A stretch of DNA of 64,000 nucleotides from Enterococcus devriesei (GTDB lineage: Bacteria; Bacillota; Bacilli; Lactobacillales; Enterococcaceae), in the NCBI RefSeq assembly GCF_001885905.1, contig NZ_JXKM01000003.1:62001-126000 (forward strand), written 5' to 3'. The notes beneath the pieces were generated by a model. The model was not told the origin of the DNA and made no database searches. It was given only the letters and a program-made list of their open reading frames with translations. Of this stretch, positions 33,445 through 43,254 are shown in pieces (positions within the stretch are counted from its first letter, which is position 1; each line of letters begins with the position of its first letter). Position numbers and translations under genes: made by a program.

Positions 33445-34884
33445 TTACCCATACGCGTTCCCTTTGACTGTCAATAATAAATGCCCAAACTCCGCCCAAT
33501 CCTCCGGGGTCGGCGGACGTTTCCAGATCATTTGTTGACAAGGGAGAGTGTCAATCAAAAAATCAGAAAGGTAAATCTGCGTCCTATTCGTCAGCTTTTC
33601 TTCATAACTGATGTTCATGCTTTGCAAAGAACGTAGCATCGTTCGAATATAGTCGTTGTAACTATTGCCGTGAGAAAAATCGATACAAATAAAAATCGGT
33701 TTTTCTAGCTCTTCCACCGAAATCTGAGTAATCAAGAAAAATAAATAGTCATAATACAATTTATTTCTTTCTTGATCCGATTGAAACAAACCGTGGGGAA
33801 TCATTTCTTCGATAAAATCTTGAATCATTTGATCCAGCTTAGGATTGATTTCTTGAAAATAGCGTCTTTGGATCTTAGTGACAAAGGTCGTTTCACGAAG
33901 ATGATAAATTAGCCACTTCTGATTGATACGCAACAGGCCCTCTCCTAAAGACCAATTTTGTCGCAACGCATCAAAACCAAAATTAGAATGCTCCGCTAAA
34001 TATTTAAAAAAAGTCGTCGTTAATTCTGCGGCTTGTTGATTGCTTGGATGGTCCAAAAACGTGAGCTTTTGTTCTAAAGGAATTTCTGATAAATGACAAA
34101 ATAGCAGTAAGGCAGCAATCTCTTTTTGTTGTTCTTCTGCCGTAAAATCATAATGTTGTTTCAACCATTTAACTAAATAATGAGTGGCGTCATTTTCTGT
34201 ATATTCAATAAAAACTTCGTCGATCACGTGTCCTTTGCGCATTCTTAAAAGAGCAATACTGATAAAATAAATCAGCTTATGCTCTTTTGTTTTGGGAATA
34301 GAAAGATTTAAATGGTGGATAAGGTAGCGAAACAATTCCTTTGATTGCTGTTGGATCTCTTCGTCAAATGGGTTCGCTAATCCATTGAAAATCTCATAAT
34401 AGATGCCAAAGAGAAAACTTCGAATTTTTAATTCGGAGCCGCTTAATTGATTTTTCTTTAATTGGAACCCCTCATCAGCAAGTTGTTCCTTTAACTTTTT
34501 GTAGAGACGATACGTACTGGAACGACTCAAATGCAGCTCTTCGATTTGCTTATCCAAGCTAGTTTCTTTCGTCACATAGCGATGAAATATTTGATAGGAA
34601 ATACTTCGTTCAATCAAAAGCAGACGCATTTTTTTAACGATCGCATGGTTTAGTCGTTGAACAGTAATTTTTCCGGTATCCTGTATTTCGATTAGCGTTT
34701 CGTCAGTTACTTCTTTGAGTTCTATTTGTAACTCTTGGATATATTTCTCTACTTTGTATCGAGAAATCTCTAAAAGGTCGCCTATTTGTTCAACAGAACT
34801 ATAAGCAGTTTTATTCAATTCCAAATACTGAAGCAGATACCATTTATATCGATCATCTTCCATCAATAAATCATTGGCCTGCAT
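33445..34884 (-). CDS. Mga/AtxA-type transcriptional regulator
   Basis: A 479-residue regulator with two N-terminal helix-turn-helix segments (about 28-60, VEQIGDLLEISRYKVEKYI; and about 110-135, EELHLSRSSTYRLYKKLK), then a PRD-like helical middle and a C-terminal EIIB-like part, as in the streptococcal Mga and Bacillus AtxA family. These proteins link virulence or metabolic genes to PTS-dependent phosphorylation. AAAGGAG precedes the ATG. There is no operon partner, so its targets lie elsewhere. An AT-rich region with several TATAAT-like boxes lies upstream. Confidence 0.8.
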   Translation of the reverse strand: MQANDLLMEDDRYKWYLLQYLELNKTAYSSVEQIGDLLEISRYKVEKYIQELQIELKEVTDETLIEIQDTGKITVQRLNHAIVKKMRLLLIERSISYQIFHRYVTKETSLDKQIEELHLSRSSTYRLYKKLKEQLADEGFQLKKNQLSGSELKIRSFLFGIYYEIFNGLANPFDEEIQQQSKELFRYLIHHLNLSIPKTKEHKLIYFISIALLRMRKGHVIDEVFIEYTENDATHYLVKWLKQHYDFTAEEQQKEIAALLLFCHLSEIPLEQKLTFLDHPSNQQAAELTTTFFKYLAEHSNFGFDALRQNWSLGEGLLRINQKWLIYHLRETTFVTKIQRRYFQEINPKLDQMIQDFIEEMIPHGLFQSDQERNKLYYDYLFFLITQISVEELEKPIFICIDFSHGNSYNDYIRTMLRSLQSMNISYEEKLTNRTQIYLSDFLIDTLPCQQMIWKRPPTPEDWAEFGHLLLTVKGNAYG

Positions 34885-35117
34885 CGTCTGCTCCTTTCAA
34901 AATAAGAATATAATTATATTTCATTTAATTATATTATTTAAACTAAACAAATTTAAAGTTTGGAATCATGTATTTATCTTCTGCTTTCCTTGTAAAAACT
35001 AAAAAAAAAGATTTTTTATTAATATAATTCACTCGTTCCTTTATAATTATATTATCATAGTATTATTTTATATAAAATATAAATCAACATTTATTATTCA
35101 AATCATCTTGGTTGATC
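34885..35117. other. AT-rich divergent/intergenic spacer
   Basis: Very AT-rich, with repeated TATAATTATATT-like sequence on both strands (34908-34935 and 35030-35080). It must carry the promoter of the Mga-like gene on the minus strand. No gene seen. Confidence 0.5.
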
Positions 35118-35157
35118 AAAAAAGCCAGAATCTAAAAAAAAGATTCTGGCCTTTTTT
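35118..35157 (-). terminator. Intrinsic terminator of msrA
   Basis: AAAAAAGCCAGAATCT (35118-35133) pairs with the segment at 35141-35157 with one bulged C. T-run on the minus strand. Confidence 0.85.
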
Positions 35158-35193
35158 AGCGTTAGCAAAACAAAAATGACGATTAACAAGTGG

Positions 35194-36015
35194 CTATTTT
35201 CTTGCTAGCAATTTCCCTTTTAAATGCTGATACGTCAAAAATTGCTGCCGGGTCCGTTTGATGGCTTTGTATCTTTTGGGCTGCTTTTTATAAAATTCTT
35301 GATGATAATTTTCCGCTGGCCAGAACGTCTCCGCTCTTCTAATCTCCACGATGATCGGCTTTTTATAGCGATGAGAATCAATCACCCCTTGTTTGGCTTT
35401 TTCAGCGATTCGACGTTGTTGGTCATTTAACACAAAAATGATTGGGCGGTATTGATCACCACGATCTTGGAATTGGCCAGAAGTATCTGTCGGATCAATA
35501 ATCTGCCAATAAAGTGTCATTAATTCTTGATAACTAACGACCCGCGTATCAAAGATAATTTCTACCGCCTCCACATGCCCGGTGAAACCGCCGCTGACCT
35601 GATCATAATTCGGTCGATCCTCTATTCCACCCGTGTACCCTGACAACACTGAAACAATCCCAGGATGCGTTTCGAAAGGTTCTACCATACACCAAAAACA
35701 GCCGCCTGCAAAAATTGCCCGCTCTTGATGGGTTGGATCACTGATCATATGTTTTTCTTTGACTGGTTCTTCCATTCCCGGTTCATTTCCAGTCAGTTCC
35801 TGATAAAAATCAGCAACATCCGGTGTCAAATTATTTCGGCTAGCCAGTGGCCGCAGCTCCGCCTCCAACTTGGCTGTCTGCTCATTAAAATTCCCACGTG
35901 CTGCTAAAGCATTTTTTGCATTCGTCAGCAAGTAACGTTCCCAGTCTCGCGTGTTGGGATTTAAGATCAGATTATAGATTTTTTCTAAAATTTTTTCTTG
36001 GTCTAAAGCCATCAT
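35194..36015 (-). CDS. msrA: Peptide-methionine (S)-S-oxide reductase with N-terminal extension
   Basis: About 273 residues. MsrA reduces methionine-S-sulfoxide in proteins using a catalytic Cys; the motif [12 protein letters not shown] places it at Cys106, with Cys109 next to it. The conserved [14 protein letters not shown] and WQIIDPT blocks follow. A standard MsrA starts close to this motif; here about 98 residues precede it, a helical segment ([20 protein letters not shown]) of unknown role. AAAGGGA 6 bases before the ATG at 36015 supports this start and rejects the longer frame to 36129. Single gene. Confidence 0.88.
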   Translation of the reverse strand: MMALDQEKILEKIYNLILNPNTRDWERYLLTNAKNALAARGNFNEQTAKLEAELRPLASRNNLTPDVADFYQELTGNEPGMEEPVKEKHMISDPTHQERAIFAGGCFWCMVEPFETHPGIVSVLSGYTGGIEDRPNYDQVSGGFTGHVEAVEIIFDTRVVSYQELMTLYWQIIDPTDTSGQFQDRGDQYRPIIFVLNDQQRRIAEKAKQGVIDSHRYKKPIIVEIRRAETFWPAENYHQEFYKKQPKRYKAIKRTRQQFLTYQHLKGKLLARK

Positions 36016-36123
36016 AACCACTCCCTTTGCGGCAGTCTGCAAGCTAAAATTTAACTGCAATTTACCACAAATTGGAGGAATTATCGAACAAGTAGCTTGG
36101 TCGATACCGATCCAATCCATACA

Positions 36124-36165
36124 AAACAAAAAAATGAGGATGATCCGTTGAAGGATTCATCCTCA
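36124..36165 (-). terminator. Intrinsic terminator of ddh
   Basis: TGAGGATGA-TCC (36135-36146) pairs with GGA-TTCATCCTCA (36153-36165) with a one-base bulge. A-rich plus strand before it gives the minus-strand T-run. Confidence 0.8.
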
Positions 36166-36174
36166 AGATTTTTT

Positions 36175-37146
36175 TTACAATAATTCTCTCCTCAACGTCG
36201 CATCATCGATCGGTGATAAATAGCTTGGTGCGATATCTAAAACAGTGAAGGCCCCGTAACGCTTCTCTTTCGCTAAACGTGCGCACGCTCTGGCGTAAGC
36301 GACCAGTACACTGGCAGTGAATTCAGGATTGCTTTCGAGTTGCAGATTGTATTCGATGACTTGTTTCGTTTTTTCGTGAGTGGTTCCGGTCCGCAACACG
36401 GTTCCTCCATGAGGCATCGCCTGATGATCCCGTTTTAATGCTTCTGCTGAAATAAAATGAACCGTTGTATCGTATTCATCAAAATAATTCGGCATCGTCA
36501 CGATCTCCTGTCTGATTGCTTCCTCGTCAGCTCCTTCGGCCAACACTACAAAGCATTCCCGTAGATGTTTGTCTCGTGTCGTTAAATTCATTTTTTCGCC
36601 GGCTTTTAATTTTTCAATCACGTCATTGTTGGGAATCGTATACTGGATCGCATCGGCAACGCCGACAATTCTGCGCAAAGCGTCGGAGTGTCCTTGGCTG
36701 ACTCCTTTACCCCAAAATGTATACGTCTCGCCTTCTGGCAAAATGCTTTGGGCATATAAACGATTCAAACTGAATAATCCCGGGTCCCAGCCGGTGGAAA
36801 TGATCGAGACGGTTTGATGCTCTTTAGCGACCCGATCAACGTTTGCAAAATGCTCAGGAATTTTGGCATGGGTATCAAAACTATCGATTGTATTAAAGTT
36901 TTTTGTGATTGCTGGTGTTTGAATAGGTAAATCAGTCGCTGAGCCACCACACAAAATACACACATCAAGCTTTTCCTTGTAGTCTTCTAATTCAGCTAAG
37001 GGATAAGCCGAAGCTCCGTCGGTTTGGACTGTTGCAGGCTCTCTTCGGGAAAAAACACCTGCCAATTCCATATCCGCATTTTGTTTTAATGCTCGTTCAA
37101 CCCCACGCCCTAAGTTTCCATACCCAATAATTGCTACTCTAATCAT
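36175..37146 (-). CDS. ddh: meso-diaminopimelate D-dehydrogenase
   Basis: A 323-residue enzyme matching NADP-dependent meso-diaminopimelate dehydrogenase, which interconverts tetrahydrodipicolinate and meso-DAP in lysine biosynthesis in one step. N-terminal dinucleotide motif IIGYGNLGRGVERAL, then FSRREP (NADP phosphate contact), CGGSATDLP, STGWDPGLFSL, GKGVSQGHSDALR and MPHGGTV are family hallmarks. AGGAGG precedes the ATG. It is a single gene between two terminators. Enterococcal walls carry L-Lys, so this would serve lysine supply or DAP catabolism rather than direct cross-linking (inference). Confidence 0.9.
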   Translation of the reverse strand: MIRVAIIGYGNLGRGVERALKQNADMELAGVFSRREPATVQTDGASAYPLAELEDYKEKLDVCILCGGSATDLPIQTPAITKNFNTIDSFDTHAKIPEHFANVDRVAKEHQTVSIISTGWDPGLFSLNRLYAQSILPEGETYTFWGKGVSQGHSDALRRIVGVADAIQYTIPNNDVIEKLKAGEKMNLTTRDKHLRECFVVLAEGADEEAIRQEIVTMPNYFDEYDTTVHFISAEALKRDHQAMPHGGTVLRTGTTHEKTKQVIEYNLQLESNPEFTASVLVAYARACARLAKEKRYGAFTVLDIAPSYLSPIDDATLRRELL

Positions 37147-37238
37147 TCGCCGTCCTCCTAAATGTATTTATTAAAATTATACAATAAAACAAGAACTAAA
37201 ATTAAAAAAAGCTCATTTTAATTTTGACTTAGAGGCGC

Positions 37239-37320
37239 AAAAAAGAAGCTGAGACATTAATTTGTCTCAGCTTCTTTTCACGTTTAAACGGTGTGACAGA
37301 AGTAGCTTCTGTCTCCACCA
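37239..37320. repeat. Dispersed intergenic repeat, copy B (reverse)
   Basis: In reverse orientation relative to copies A and C. It has a perfect 16-bp hairpin (arms 37241-37256 and 37263-37278, loop TTAATT), which terminates the oleate hydratase gene, and a second hairpin GACAGAAG/CTTCTGTC (37295-37313), joined by the ACGTTTAAACGG linker. Confidence 0.85.
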
Positions 37321-37326
37321 CAATTT

Positions 37327-39099
37327 TTATAATAAATGATTGTCCTTCAATACATCGCCGATATACGTGTGTTCCACTTTTTTCACGAAATGCCCCAGCA
37401 CTTTTTTCTCAACGTAAGGCAGATCCATTTCGGAAAGTTTCTTCCGATCACTTAAATAATACACCGAATTGGCTAATGTGCGGATATCATAAGCTGATGC
37501 ATAAACTTCCGGCACACCTCGTTCAATATCCAAGAAGGAATAGACAGCTTCCATCGCGGTACGAACAGAATATTCTGTGGTAAAGACGGTGTCTCGCTCG
37601 GTTTCAGCGAAATTCCCAATAAAGGCCAAGTTTTCTGAGCCATTTGGGATGACTAATGGGCGGTCTCCCGGTTCTCGCAACATGAAATAGGAAGTGATGA
37701 AAGGCATGTAAACGGGAATCACGACACAAGACTCTTCAGAGAATTTCTTGATGTCCTCTTCCGGCACGCCTAAGTGGTACATCAATTCTTGGACGATTTC
37801 TTGTCCACTACATTGTTCGATCGGCTTCTTAATATAATTTCCTGGAGTGTTGGAAAGAAGTCCATAGACCCAGGTTACTGTTTGTTGATCTTTTTGTTCT
37901 TTAAAATGTGGTTGACGGTGAGTCGCGAAGCTCATTAACCAATTCGAATCTTTGATTGTGATGATCCCACCGGTAACAACTTTACCCGTCCGTAATTTCC
38001 GTTTGGTCAAGCGGGAAATATACGGTTCAATATCAAAATTTTCCCATGTCACGGTTGCAGAGACAAACCAACTTTCATCCGGCAAATTGTCACAAAAAAC
38101 TTCTGGATGACCGAATTCATTTGATTGTTTCGCCAAGTTTTTCCAAAGGTTCCAGCTACCGCCCAATTCATGCGTAATTGGTGCTGGTGTATGATGGTCC
38201 CCTTCGGTTGAACTTTCTGTGATCGATCCGTTAGTAACAAAAACTAAATCATTTTCCGTCAAAGCGATTTCTTCGGCTTGACCTGAATGCGTCAGCAAAA
38301 TTTTCTGGGCTACTTTTTTATTTGGTGTCGCTTCAACTTGAATATTATTGATCTTCGTTTCATATTGGAAGTCTACACCATGGTCATTCAAGAAAGATAA
38401 CAATGGCTTCACTAAAGATTCATATTGATTGTAGCGAGTGAATTTCAACGCGGTGAAATCTGGCAACCCTTTGATGTGGTGGATAAAACGCATCACATAA
38501 CGGCGCATCTCAATGGCGGAATGCCATTTTTCAAAGGCAAACATTGAGCACCAGTACAACCAGAAGTTTGATTCAAAGAATTCTTCACCAAACACGTCTT
38601 CGATTTTTTTGCCGATTAATTGATCTTCGGATGTCATAAACAAATCAACTAATTCTTTTTGCGCCTTTTTCGATAAGGTAAAGTCCCCATCGTCGGCCGT
38701 CCGTTCACCACGATTATGGATGATCCGACAATTAGATGAGTTAGGATCGTCATGATCCAACCAATAAAATTCATCTAAGACAGAGGCATCTTCCACTTCC
38801 AGTGATGGCACCGAACGAAAGAGATCCCACAAACACTCAAAGTGATTTTCCATTTCACGACCACCCCGCGTGACAAAACCATCATGGGGAATAAATTTTC
38901 CATCCAACGAACCGCCAGACAATGAAAGTTCCTCAAAGATATGAATATGTTCACCCTTCATTTGACCATCTCTAATTAGAAAAACTGCAGCGGCTAAGCC
39001 CGCTAAGCCTGCTCCTACAATATAGGCGCTCTTGTCGTCAACGCCTTCCGGTTTTCTCGGTCTAGCAAATGCCTCATAGTTTCCATTCGTGTATCTCAT
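37327..39099 (-). CDS. ohyA: Oleate hydratase
   Basis: A 590-residue FAD-dependent fatty acid hydratase that adds water to the cis-9 double bond of oleate or linoleate to give 10-hydroxy fatty acids, used to detoxify host unsaturated fatty acids. FAD motif [13 protein letters not shown] at residues 28-40, catalytic Glu82 in [14 protein letters not shown], the RYNQYESL substrate-entry motif and the C-terminal [21 protein letters not shown] block (split by family variation) are all present. AGGAGG lies before the ATG. Single gene ended by the hairpin of repeat copy B. Confidence 0.94.
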   Translation of the reverse strand: MRYTNGNYEAFARPRKPEGVDDKSAYIVGAGLAGLAAAVFLIRDGQMKGEHIHIFEELSLSGGSLDGKFIPHDGFVTRGGREMENHFECLWDLFRSVPSLEVEDASVLDEFYWLDHDDPNSSNCRIIHNRGERTADDGDFTLSKKAQKELVDLFMTSEDQLIGKKIEDVFGEEFFESNFWLYWCSMFAFEKWHSAIEMRRYVMRFIHHIKGLPDFTALKFTRYNQYESLVKPLLSFLNDHGVDFQYETKINNIQVEATPNKKVAQKILLTHSGQAEEIALTENDLVFVTNGSITESSTEGDHHTPAPITHELGGSWNLWKNLAKQSNEFGHPEVFCDNLPDESWFVSATVTWENFDIEPYISRLTKRKLRTGKVVTGGIITIKDSNWLMSFATHRQPHFKEQKDQQTVTWVYGLLSNTPGNYIKKPIEQCSGQEIVQELMYHLGVPEEDIKKFSEESCVVIPVYMPFITSYFMLREPGDRPLVIPNGSENLAFIGNFAETERDTVFTTEYSVRTAMEAVYSFLDIERGVPEVYASAYDIRTLANSVYYLSDRKKLSEMDLPYVEKKVLGHFVKKVEHTYIGDVLKDNHLL

Positions 39100-39249
39100 A
39101 TTGTTCCCTCCTATTTTATTTTCTCAAGTGCTCCGCCAACGATAATAAAATCATTGGCTTTCTTTATTCAGCATACCAGTCAGAAAATAATAATAGAAAT
39201 AAGACGCGTTGAACAATCTGGAAAACTAGACTAATTGAAGTATTTGTCT

Positions 39250-39287
39250 AAAAAAAAGAGCAAGCAATCAAAAAACGATTGCTTGCT
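39250..39287 (-). terminator. Intrinsic terminator of map
   Basis: AGCAAGCAATC (39259-39269) pairs with GATTGCTTGCT (39277-39287). Eight A's before the left arm give the minus-strand T-run. Confidence 0.88.
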
Positions 39288-39294
39288 GATACAT

Positions 39295-40047
39295 TTATCC
39301 CTCTTGTTCGGTCATAATTACTGGACCGTCTTTGGTTATCACGATGGAATGCTCATATTGGGCACAAAAACTGCCGTCCAAGGTCCGAGCAGTCCAGCCA
39401 TTGCCATCGACTCCCGCTTCCCAAGTTCCCGTAGTGATCATTGGCTCGATCGTAATCGTCATGCCTTCCTTAAGCCGGGTTCCTTTACCGGCAACACCAA
39501 AGTGTGGAAAGAATGGTTCTTCATGAATCGTCGGACCAATTCCATGAGCTAGGAAATCTTGAACGACGCCGTAGCCTTTGCCTTCTGCATACGTTTGGAT
39601 GGCGTGACCAATATCCCCAACACGATTGCCGACTTGGGCTTGTTCGATTCCTAACATCAACGCTTCTTTGGTTACATCCATCAGCGTTTGATGCTCCGGC
39701 GTGATTGCGCCAACCGCATATGTCCAGCAGCTATCCGAGATTGCGCCATGATAATCGACACAAAAATCGACCTTCAGAACATCGCCCGTTTTCAACCGAT
39801 AATTTGACGGAAAGCCGTGACAAATTTCATCATTTACGCTCGTACACGTCGCAAATTCATAACCTTCGAAACCAATCTGAGCCGCTGTCGCTCCAGCCGC
39901 TTCAATTTTTTCCTGCACGAAGCGATTGATTTCTTTGGTGGTAATGCCGGGAACAATAATTTCCCGTAATTGTTTGTGGATACCCGCTAAAATAGCACCA
40001 GATTCTTTCATCTGTTCAATTTCTCTTGTTGATTTTAAAGTGATCAT
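39295..40047 (-). CDS. map: Methionine aminopeptidase type I
   Basis: A 250-residue cytoplasmic metalloprotease of family M24A that removes the initiator Met. Metal ligands can be placed at Asp94 and Asp105, His168 (LAHGIG), Glu201 (IEPM) and the Glu of QYEHSIV near the C terminus; His77 (ICHGFP) contacts the substrate. The spacing between the two Asp ligands (VDFCVDYHGAISDSCW) is typical of Lactobacillales map. Single gene. Confidence 0.93.
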   Translation of the reverse strand: MITLKSTREIEQMKESGAILAGIHKQLREIIVPGITTKEINRFVQEKIEAAGATAAQIGFEGYEFATCTSVNDEICHGFPSNYRLKTGDVLKVDFCVDYHGAISDSCWTYAVGAITPEHQTLMDVTKEALMLGIEQAQVGNRVGDIGHAIQTYAEGKGYGVVQDFLAHGIGPTIHEEPFFPHFGVAGKGTRLKEGMTITIEPMITTGTWEAGVDGNGWTARTLDGSFCAQYEHSIVITKDGPVIMTEQEG

Positions 40048-40123
40048 TTATTTGCTCCTTCATTGATACTTGAACGTTATAACACGAATCGCTTTCAAAG
40101 AAAAGGCCAACGATTAAAAACCG

Positions 40124-40768
40124 TCAAGAGCTTAATTTCAGCTTAAATTGATTCAATGGACCACTTTGCCAAAGATCTTTATTTTTTAGATAAATCTGTC
40201 CATACTCAATGATCCAGCCGTGAAGATTCTGGGCTTTGATGGTATCTAACGTCTCAGGCCAAAAGATATGCTGCTTCAAATCCTTATAACCCGAGGATAA
40301 AAAACCAAGGTTTTCAAAAATTCGTTGCGCATACTTGTCTGCGATAAACGTCGAATGGTCAAAAACGTAGACTAACAAAACATCCGCCGTTTCTTCACCA
40401 ATTCCTTTAATCGTCAGCAATTCTTTCCGCAGTTTTGAAAAATCTTGTTGCGCAATTAATCCCAAATCAAATTGCGCTTTAGCCAGCCACGCAAATAATC
40501 GCTGGATCGTTTCAGATTTGCCTTTATAAAAGCCACTAGGCCGAATCAAGTCTTGTAATTCTGTTTTTTCTAACGCCAGTATTTTTTCTGGTGAAAACTG
40601 GGTCGCATCCGCTAGATTTGTCAGCGCGTAATCAACATTGCGCCAGTTGGTATTTTGAACGAGCACCGCACCAAGTAAAATCTCCCATTTATTATCAGTA
40701 TCCCACCAGCGACGGTGTTCCATGACCTGACTAAAGGCTTCATATAATTCTTCGATATTTGTGACCAT
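40124..40768 (-). CDS. HhH-GPD DNA glycosylase, endonuclease III-like without FeS cluster
   Basis: 214 residues of the HhH-GPD superfamily. The helix-hairpin-helix LLTIKGIGEETADVLLVYVF (about 117-136) and the catalytic Asp in FIADKYAQR are present. The position of the bifunctional Lys (GIGxKTA) is Glu, so it is probably a monofunctional glycosylase. It lacks the four-Cys iron-sulfur loop of endonuclease III. It resembles the 3-methyladenine glycosylase III/MagIII type. It follows a Tag-like gene by 21 bases, suggesting a small alkylation-repair operon. Confidence 0.8.
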   Translation of the reverse strand: MVTNIEELYEAFSQVMEHRRWWDTDNKWEILLGAVLVQNTNWRNVDYALTNLADATQFSPEKILALEKTELQDLIRPSGFYKGKSETIQRLFAWLAKAQFDLGLIAQQDFSKLRKELLTIKGIGEETADVLLVYVFDHSTFIADKYAQRIFENLGFLSSGYKDLKQHIFWPETLDTIKAQNLHGWIIEYGQIYLKNKDLWQSGPLNQFKLKLSS

Positions 40769-40789
40769 TTCTATCTCCTTAACAGTTCC

Positions 40790-41296
40790 TTATTCCATCA
40801 CCTGATCTTGAATAATCCCCGCGGCCTTCAAAAACATACAAGTCACTACCGGACCGACAAAGGTAAAGCCGCGTTTCTTCATATCCTTAGCGATCACCGT
40901 GGCTTCCGGTAATTGATTCGGCACTTCATCCCTAGTTTCATACTGGTGCAACACGGGTACGCCACCGAAGAAATCCCATAGATAGTCCGCAAAACTATCG
41001 TAATCCTCCAGCAAGTTCACGATCGCCCGGGCATTTTGAATGACCGCCTTAATCTTCCGAGGATTACGGATCATCTCGGGATCATTCATGATTTTTTCGA
41101 CATCTTCAGGAAAAAAAGCGGCGACCTTGCGAAAATCCATTTCACTGAAATGGCGCATGAAAGTTTCACGTTTACTAGCAGCAGCTTGCCAGCTTAAGCC
41201 TGCTTGAAAAACACCGACCGTCAGCAGTAAAAATAATAACCGATCATCTTTCGTTGGTTTTCCCCATTGGTCACTGTACCACTGATAGCTTTTCAT
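40790..41296 (-). CDS. Tag-like (3-methyladenine glycosylase I fold) protein with missing key residues
   Basis: 168 residues aligned with E. coli Tag: QAGLSW, IRNPRKIKAVIQNARA, FADYLWDFFGG and KDMKKRGFTFVGPVVTCMFLKAAG (broken by family variation) are clear. However, the catalytic Glu in EGQQAGLSW is replaced (VGVFQAGLSW), and the zinc ligands of Tag (N-terminal Cys and His, C-terminal His and Cys) are absent; it ends before the C-terminal zinc motif. Activity as a standard glycosylase is therefore doubtful. It is co-transcribed with an HhH-GPD glycosylase. It could be a DNA-binding or altered-specificity homologue. Confidence 0.75.
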   Translation of the reverse strand: MKSYQWYSDQWGKPTKDDRLLFLLLTVGVFQAGLSWQAAASKRETFMRHFSEMDFRKVAAFFPEDVEKIMNDPEMIRNPRKIKAVIQNARAIVNLLEDYDSFADYLWDFFGGVPVLHQYETRDEVPNQLPEATVIAKDMKKRGFTFVGPVVTCMFLKAAGIIQDQVME

Positions 41297-41717
41297 CTTT
41301 TGTCGCCTCCTGTCAGAATTTTATTGTATCATGCTCTTTTCTTTTGTTGCTATTTCCTAGTGTGTAGCCAACTGCTCCCACCACAGCTCGATCACTATTG
41401 AGATGCAGATTAAACCCAAGTTTTTTACCAACTATCAGATTTTTTAACAATACGTATGAAATAACAAATAAAACAAAATTTTAATCGTATACCTGCTTTT
41501 TTTCTGACATTCCATTCAAAAATATCATAAAATTTTTAAATAAATGACGAATTATCGCGATACCACTGATTAATCCTCGATAAAATCAAAAGTAACATTA
41601 TGCTAGAATAAATTATAAATTAATTTTTAGTCTGCCCCTGACGCAATTGTCCTTCTTTATCTTCTGAATCGGATCGAACTATAGAATAAAAGAATAAATT
41701 TAGGAAGGTGGAACCTG
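41297..41717. other. Intergenic region between divergent genes
   Basis: About 420 AT-rich bases separating the Tag-like operon (minus) from an Mga-type regulator (plus). No convincing gene or RNA is visible. GGAAGGTGG at 41702-41710 is the ribosome site of the regulator. The long leader may hold binding sites for the Mga-like protein, but I see no clear inverted repeat. Confidence 0.45.
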
Positions 41718-43187
41718 ATGTTTAGAGAGCGTTTTTTGACGAGTCAGCAACTCAAGAAAATCCAATTTTTCAAACAAATGGAAGAATACCCGGAGGGCGA
41801 ATATTCCGTTCACACCCTTAGCCAAAATTTTGGAAGCAGCTATCTACCTTTTTTGCAGATGCTGCAAGAGCTTGATGAAGTCTTGTTCGAATTGAAGGAG
41901 ACTCCTTTATTTATTGGACCATCAAAAATTTATTGGAAAGTTGATCCGAGCCGCTCAAATAACTTTTTAATGTCACAAGTCAAGCGATCCATTCCTTATC
42001 GCTTTTTAATTACTTCACTACTGCATCCAGCAAAAACCTTAAAAGAATTCAGTAAAGAAACCTTTGTTAGTGAATCGACCATTCTACGCCGAATGCATCC
42101 TCTCATCGACTATTTAGAAAAATGCAATATCCATGTCAACTTTTCTAAAATGGAATTGAATGGGCGTGAAGCCGTCCTACGTATCGCTTATATCAAAGCG
42201 TTATGGGCCGCTTCATTAGGCGACGATCTAATCGACTGCAAGCACTGCTTTAATGACGAGGAACTACTGCTTGAATCGCTGATACCCTTGCTGCCACTCC
42301 AACTTCATCCCAAGTTAGTACGTTTAATGCTATGCGTCTGCCGCTTGCGTAACGATCAAAAAAAATATTTAGACGAGGCACCGTTTGAAGATATCCTTTT
42401 TTCTCAAACAGAGCGCCACCTAGATACTTATCTTTCGACCACTTTAGATTCTCCGACACAGATCACTCGTAATATTGAATTTTTAAATTATTTATTTTAC
42501 TACTATCCTTATTGCGTGAAAAGAGATCCGCAAACGATGAACCCCATGATGCTCTATTATGCCAAAAATGTCGAAGAACGAGACCCGCTATGTTTAGCCA
42601 TCGACACATTCCATCGGTTTTGCTCGAAGGAATTACTGCGGCAAACACTTAATGAACCGGAAGAAAAAATCTTACTGACTAATATTGCCCGTACCTTTCT
42701 CAATTACTCGATTCAAAAAACAGAAATCCCATTACTTTTTGAAACTGGTGATAAGGAACAATTTTTACAAACAGAATTGTATCACGAGCTATATCCAGCC
42801 GTAAAAACAGCCATTAAAAAGCTTAGCCGCCGAAAACAATTAAATTGGTTAGCGACGATTTGCGATTCGATTTCAAAGACTTTGTGTTTGAACTTGCTGC
42901 CGCTCTTTATCGTTAATGATGAAAAGGTCCGGGTCGGCTTAGTCGCCATTCCAAATTATCTCTACTTGCAGCATGTAGTAAAATTTTTAAACAATCTCAG
43001 CTTTATCGAAATTGTTTACCAGCCTACTCCAGAGGATCGGATCGATTTATTCATTACTTCCTTTAAAGAGCTGCTGCCAGATCAAGAGAGCTCTTATTAT
43101 TTAATCAATCTTTTAAACGCCAATTATGAAACCAGACTTTTACCACTCTTACTGAGTATTCAAAACAATAAAAAGTTTTCTGGTTAA
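41718..43187 (+). CDS. Mga-type helix-turn-helix regulator
   Basis: A 489-residue regulator of the Mga family, with an N-terminal winged-helix region, a second helix-turn-helix (EFSKETFVSESTILRRMHPLIDYL, about 108-131), and a long helical C-terminal part. Different in sequence from the other Mga-like protein at 33.4-34.9 kb. It is alone in its transcript, bounded by a strong terminator. Targets unknown. The central region is rich in Cys (CKHC, MLCVCRLR), which is unusual for the family. Confidence 0.72.
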   Translation: MFRERFLTSQQLKKIQFFKQMEEYPEGEYSVHTLSQNFGSSYLPFLQMLQELDEVLFELKETPLFIGPSKIYWKVDPSRSNNFLMSQVKRSIPYRFLITSLLHPAKTLKEFSKETFVSESTILRRMHPLIDYLEKCNIHVNFSKMELNGREAVLRIAYIKALWAASLGDDLIDCKHCFNDEELLLESLIPLLPLQLHPKLVRLMLCVCRLRNDQKKYLDEAPFEDILFSQTERHLDTYLSTTLDSPTQITRNIEFLNYLFYYYPYCVKRDPQTMNPMMLYYAKNVEERDPLCLAIDTFHRFCSKELLRQTLNEPEEKILLTNIARTFLNYSIQKTEIPLLFETGDKEQFLQTELYHELYPAVKTAIKKLSRRKQLNWLATICDSISKTLCLNLLPLFIVNDEKVRVGLVAIPNYLYLQHVVKFLNNLSFIEIVYQPTPEDRIDLFITSFKELLPDQESSYYLINLLNANYETRLLPLLLSIQNNKKFSG

Positions 43188-43213
43188 GGCGTTCTGGAAC
43201 CTCTTTACTAACG

Positions 43214-43252
43214 AAAAAACGTTGGAAGCCTCGATGGGTTCCAACGTTTTTT
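43214..43252. terminator. Strong bidirectional terminator
   Basis: Perfect 14-bp arms AAAAAACGTTGGAA (43214-43227) and TTCCAACGTTTTTT (43239-43252). It separates the Mga-like and DUF975 genes. Confidence 0.92.
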
Positions 43253-43254
43253 GT

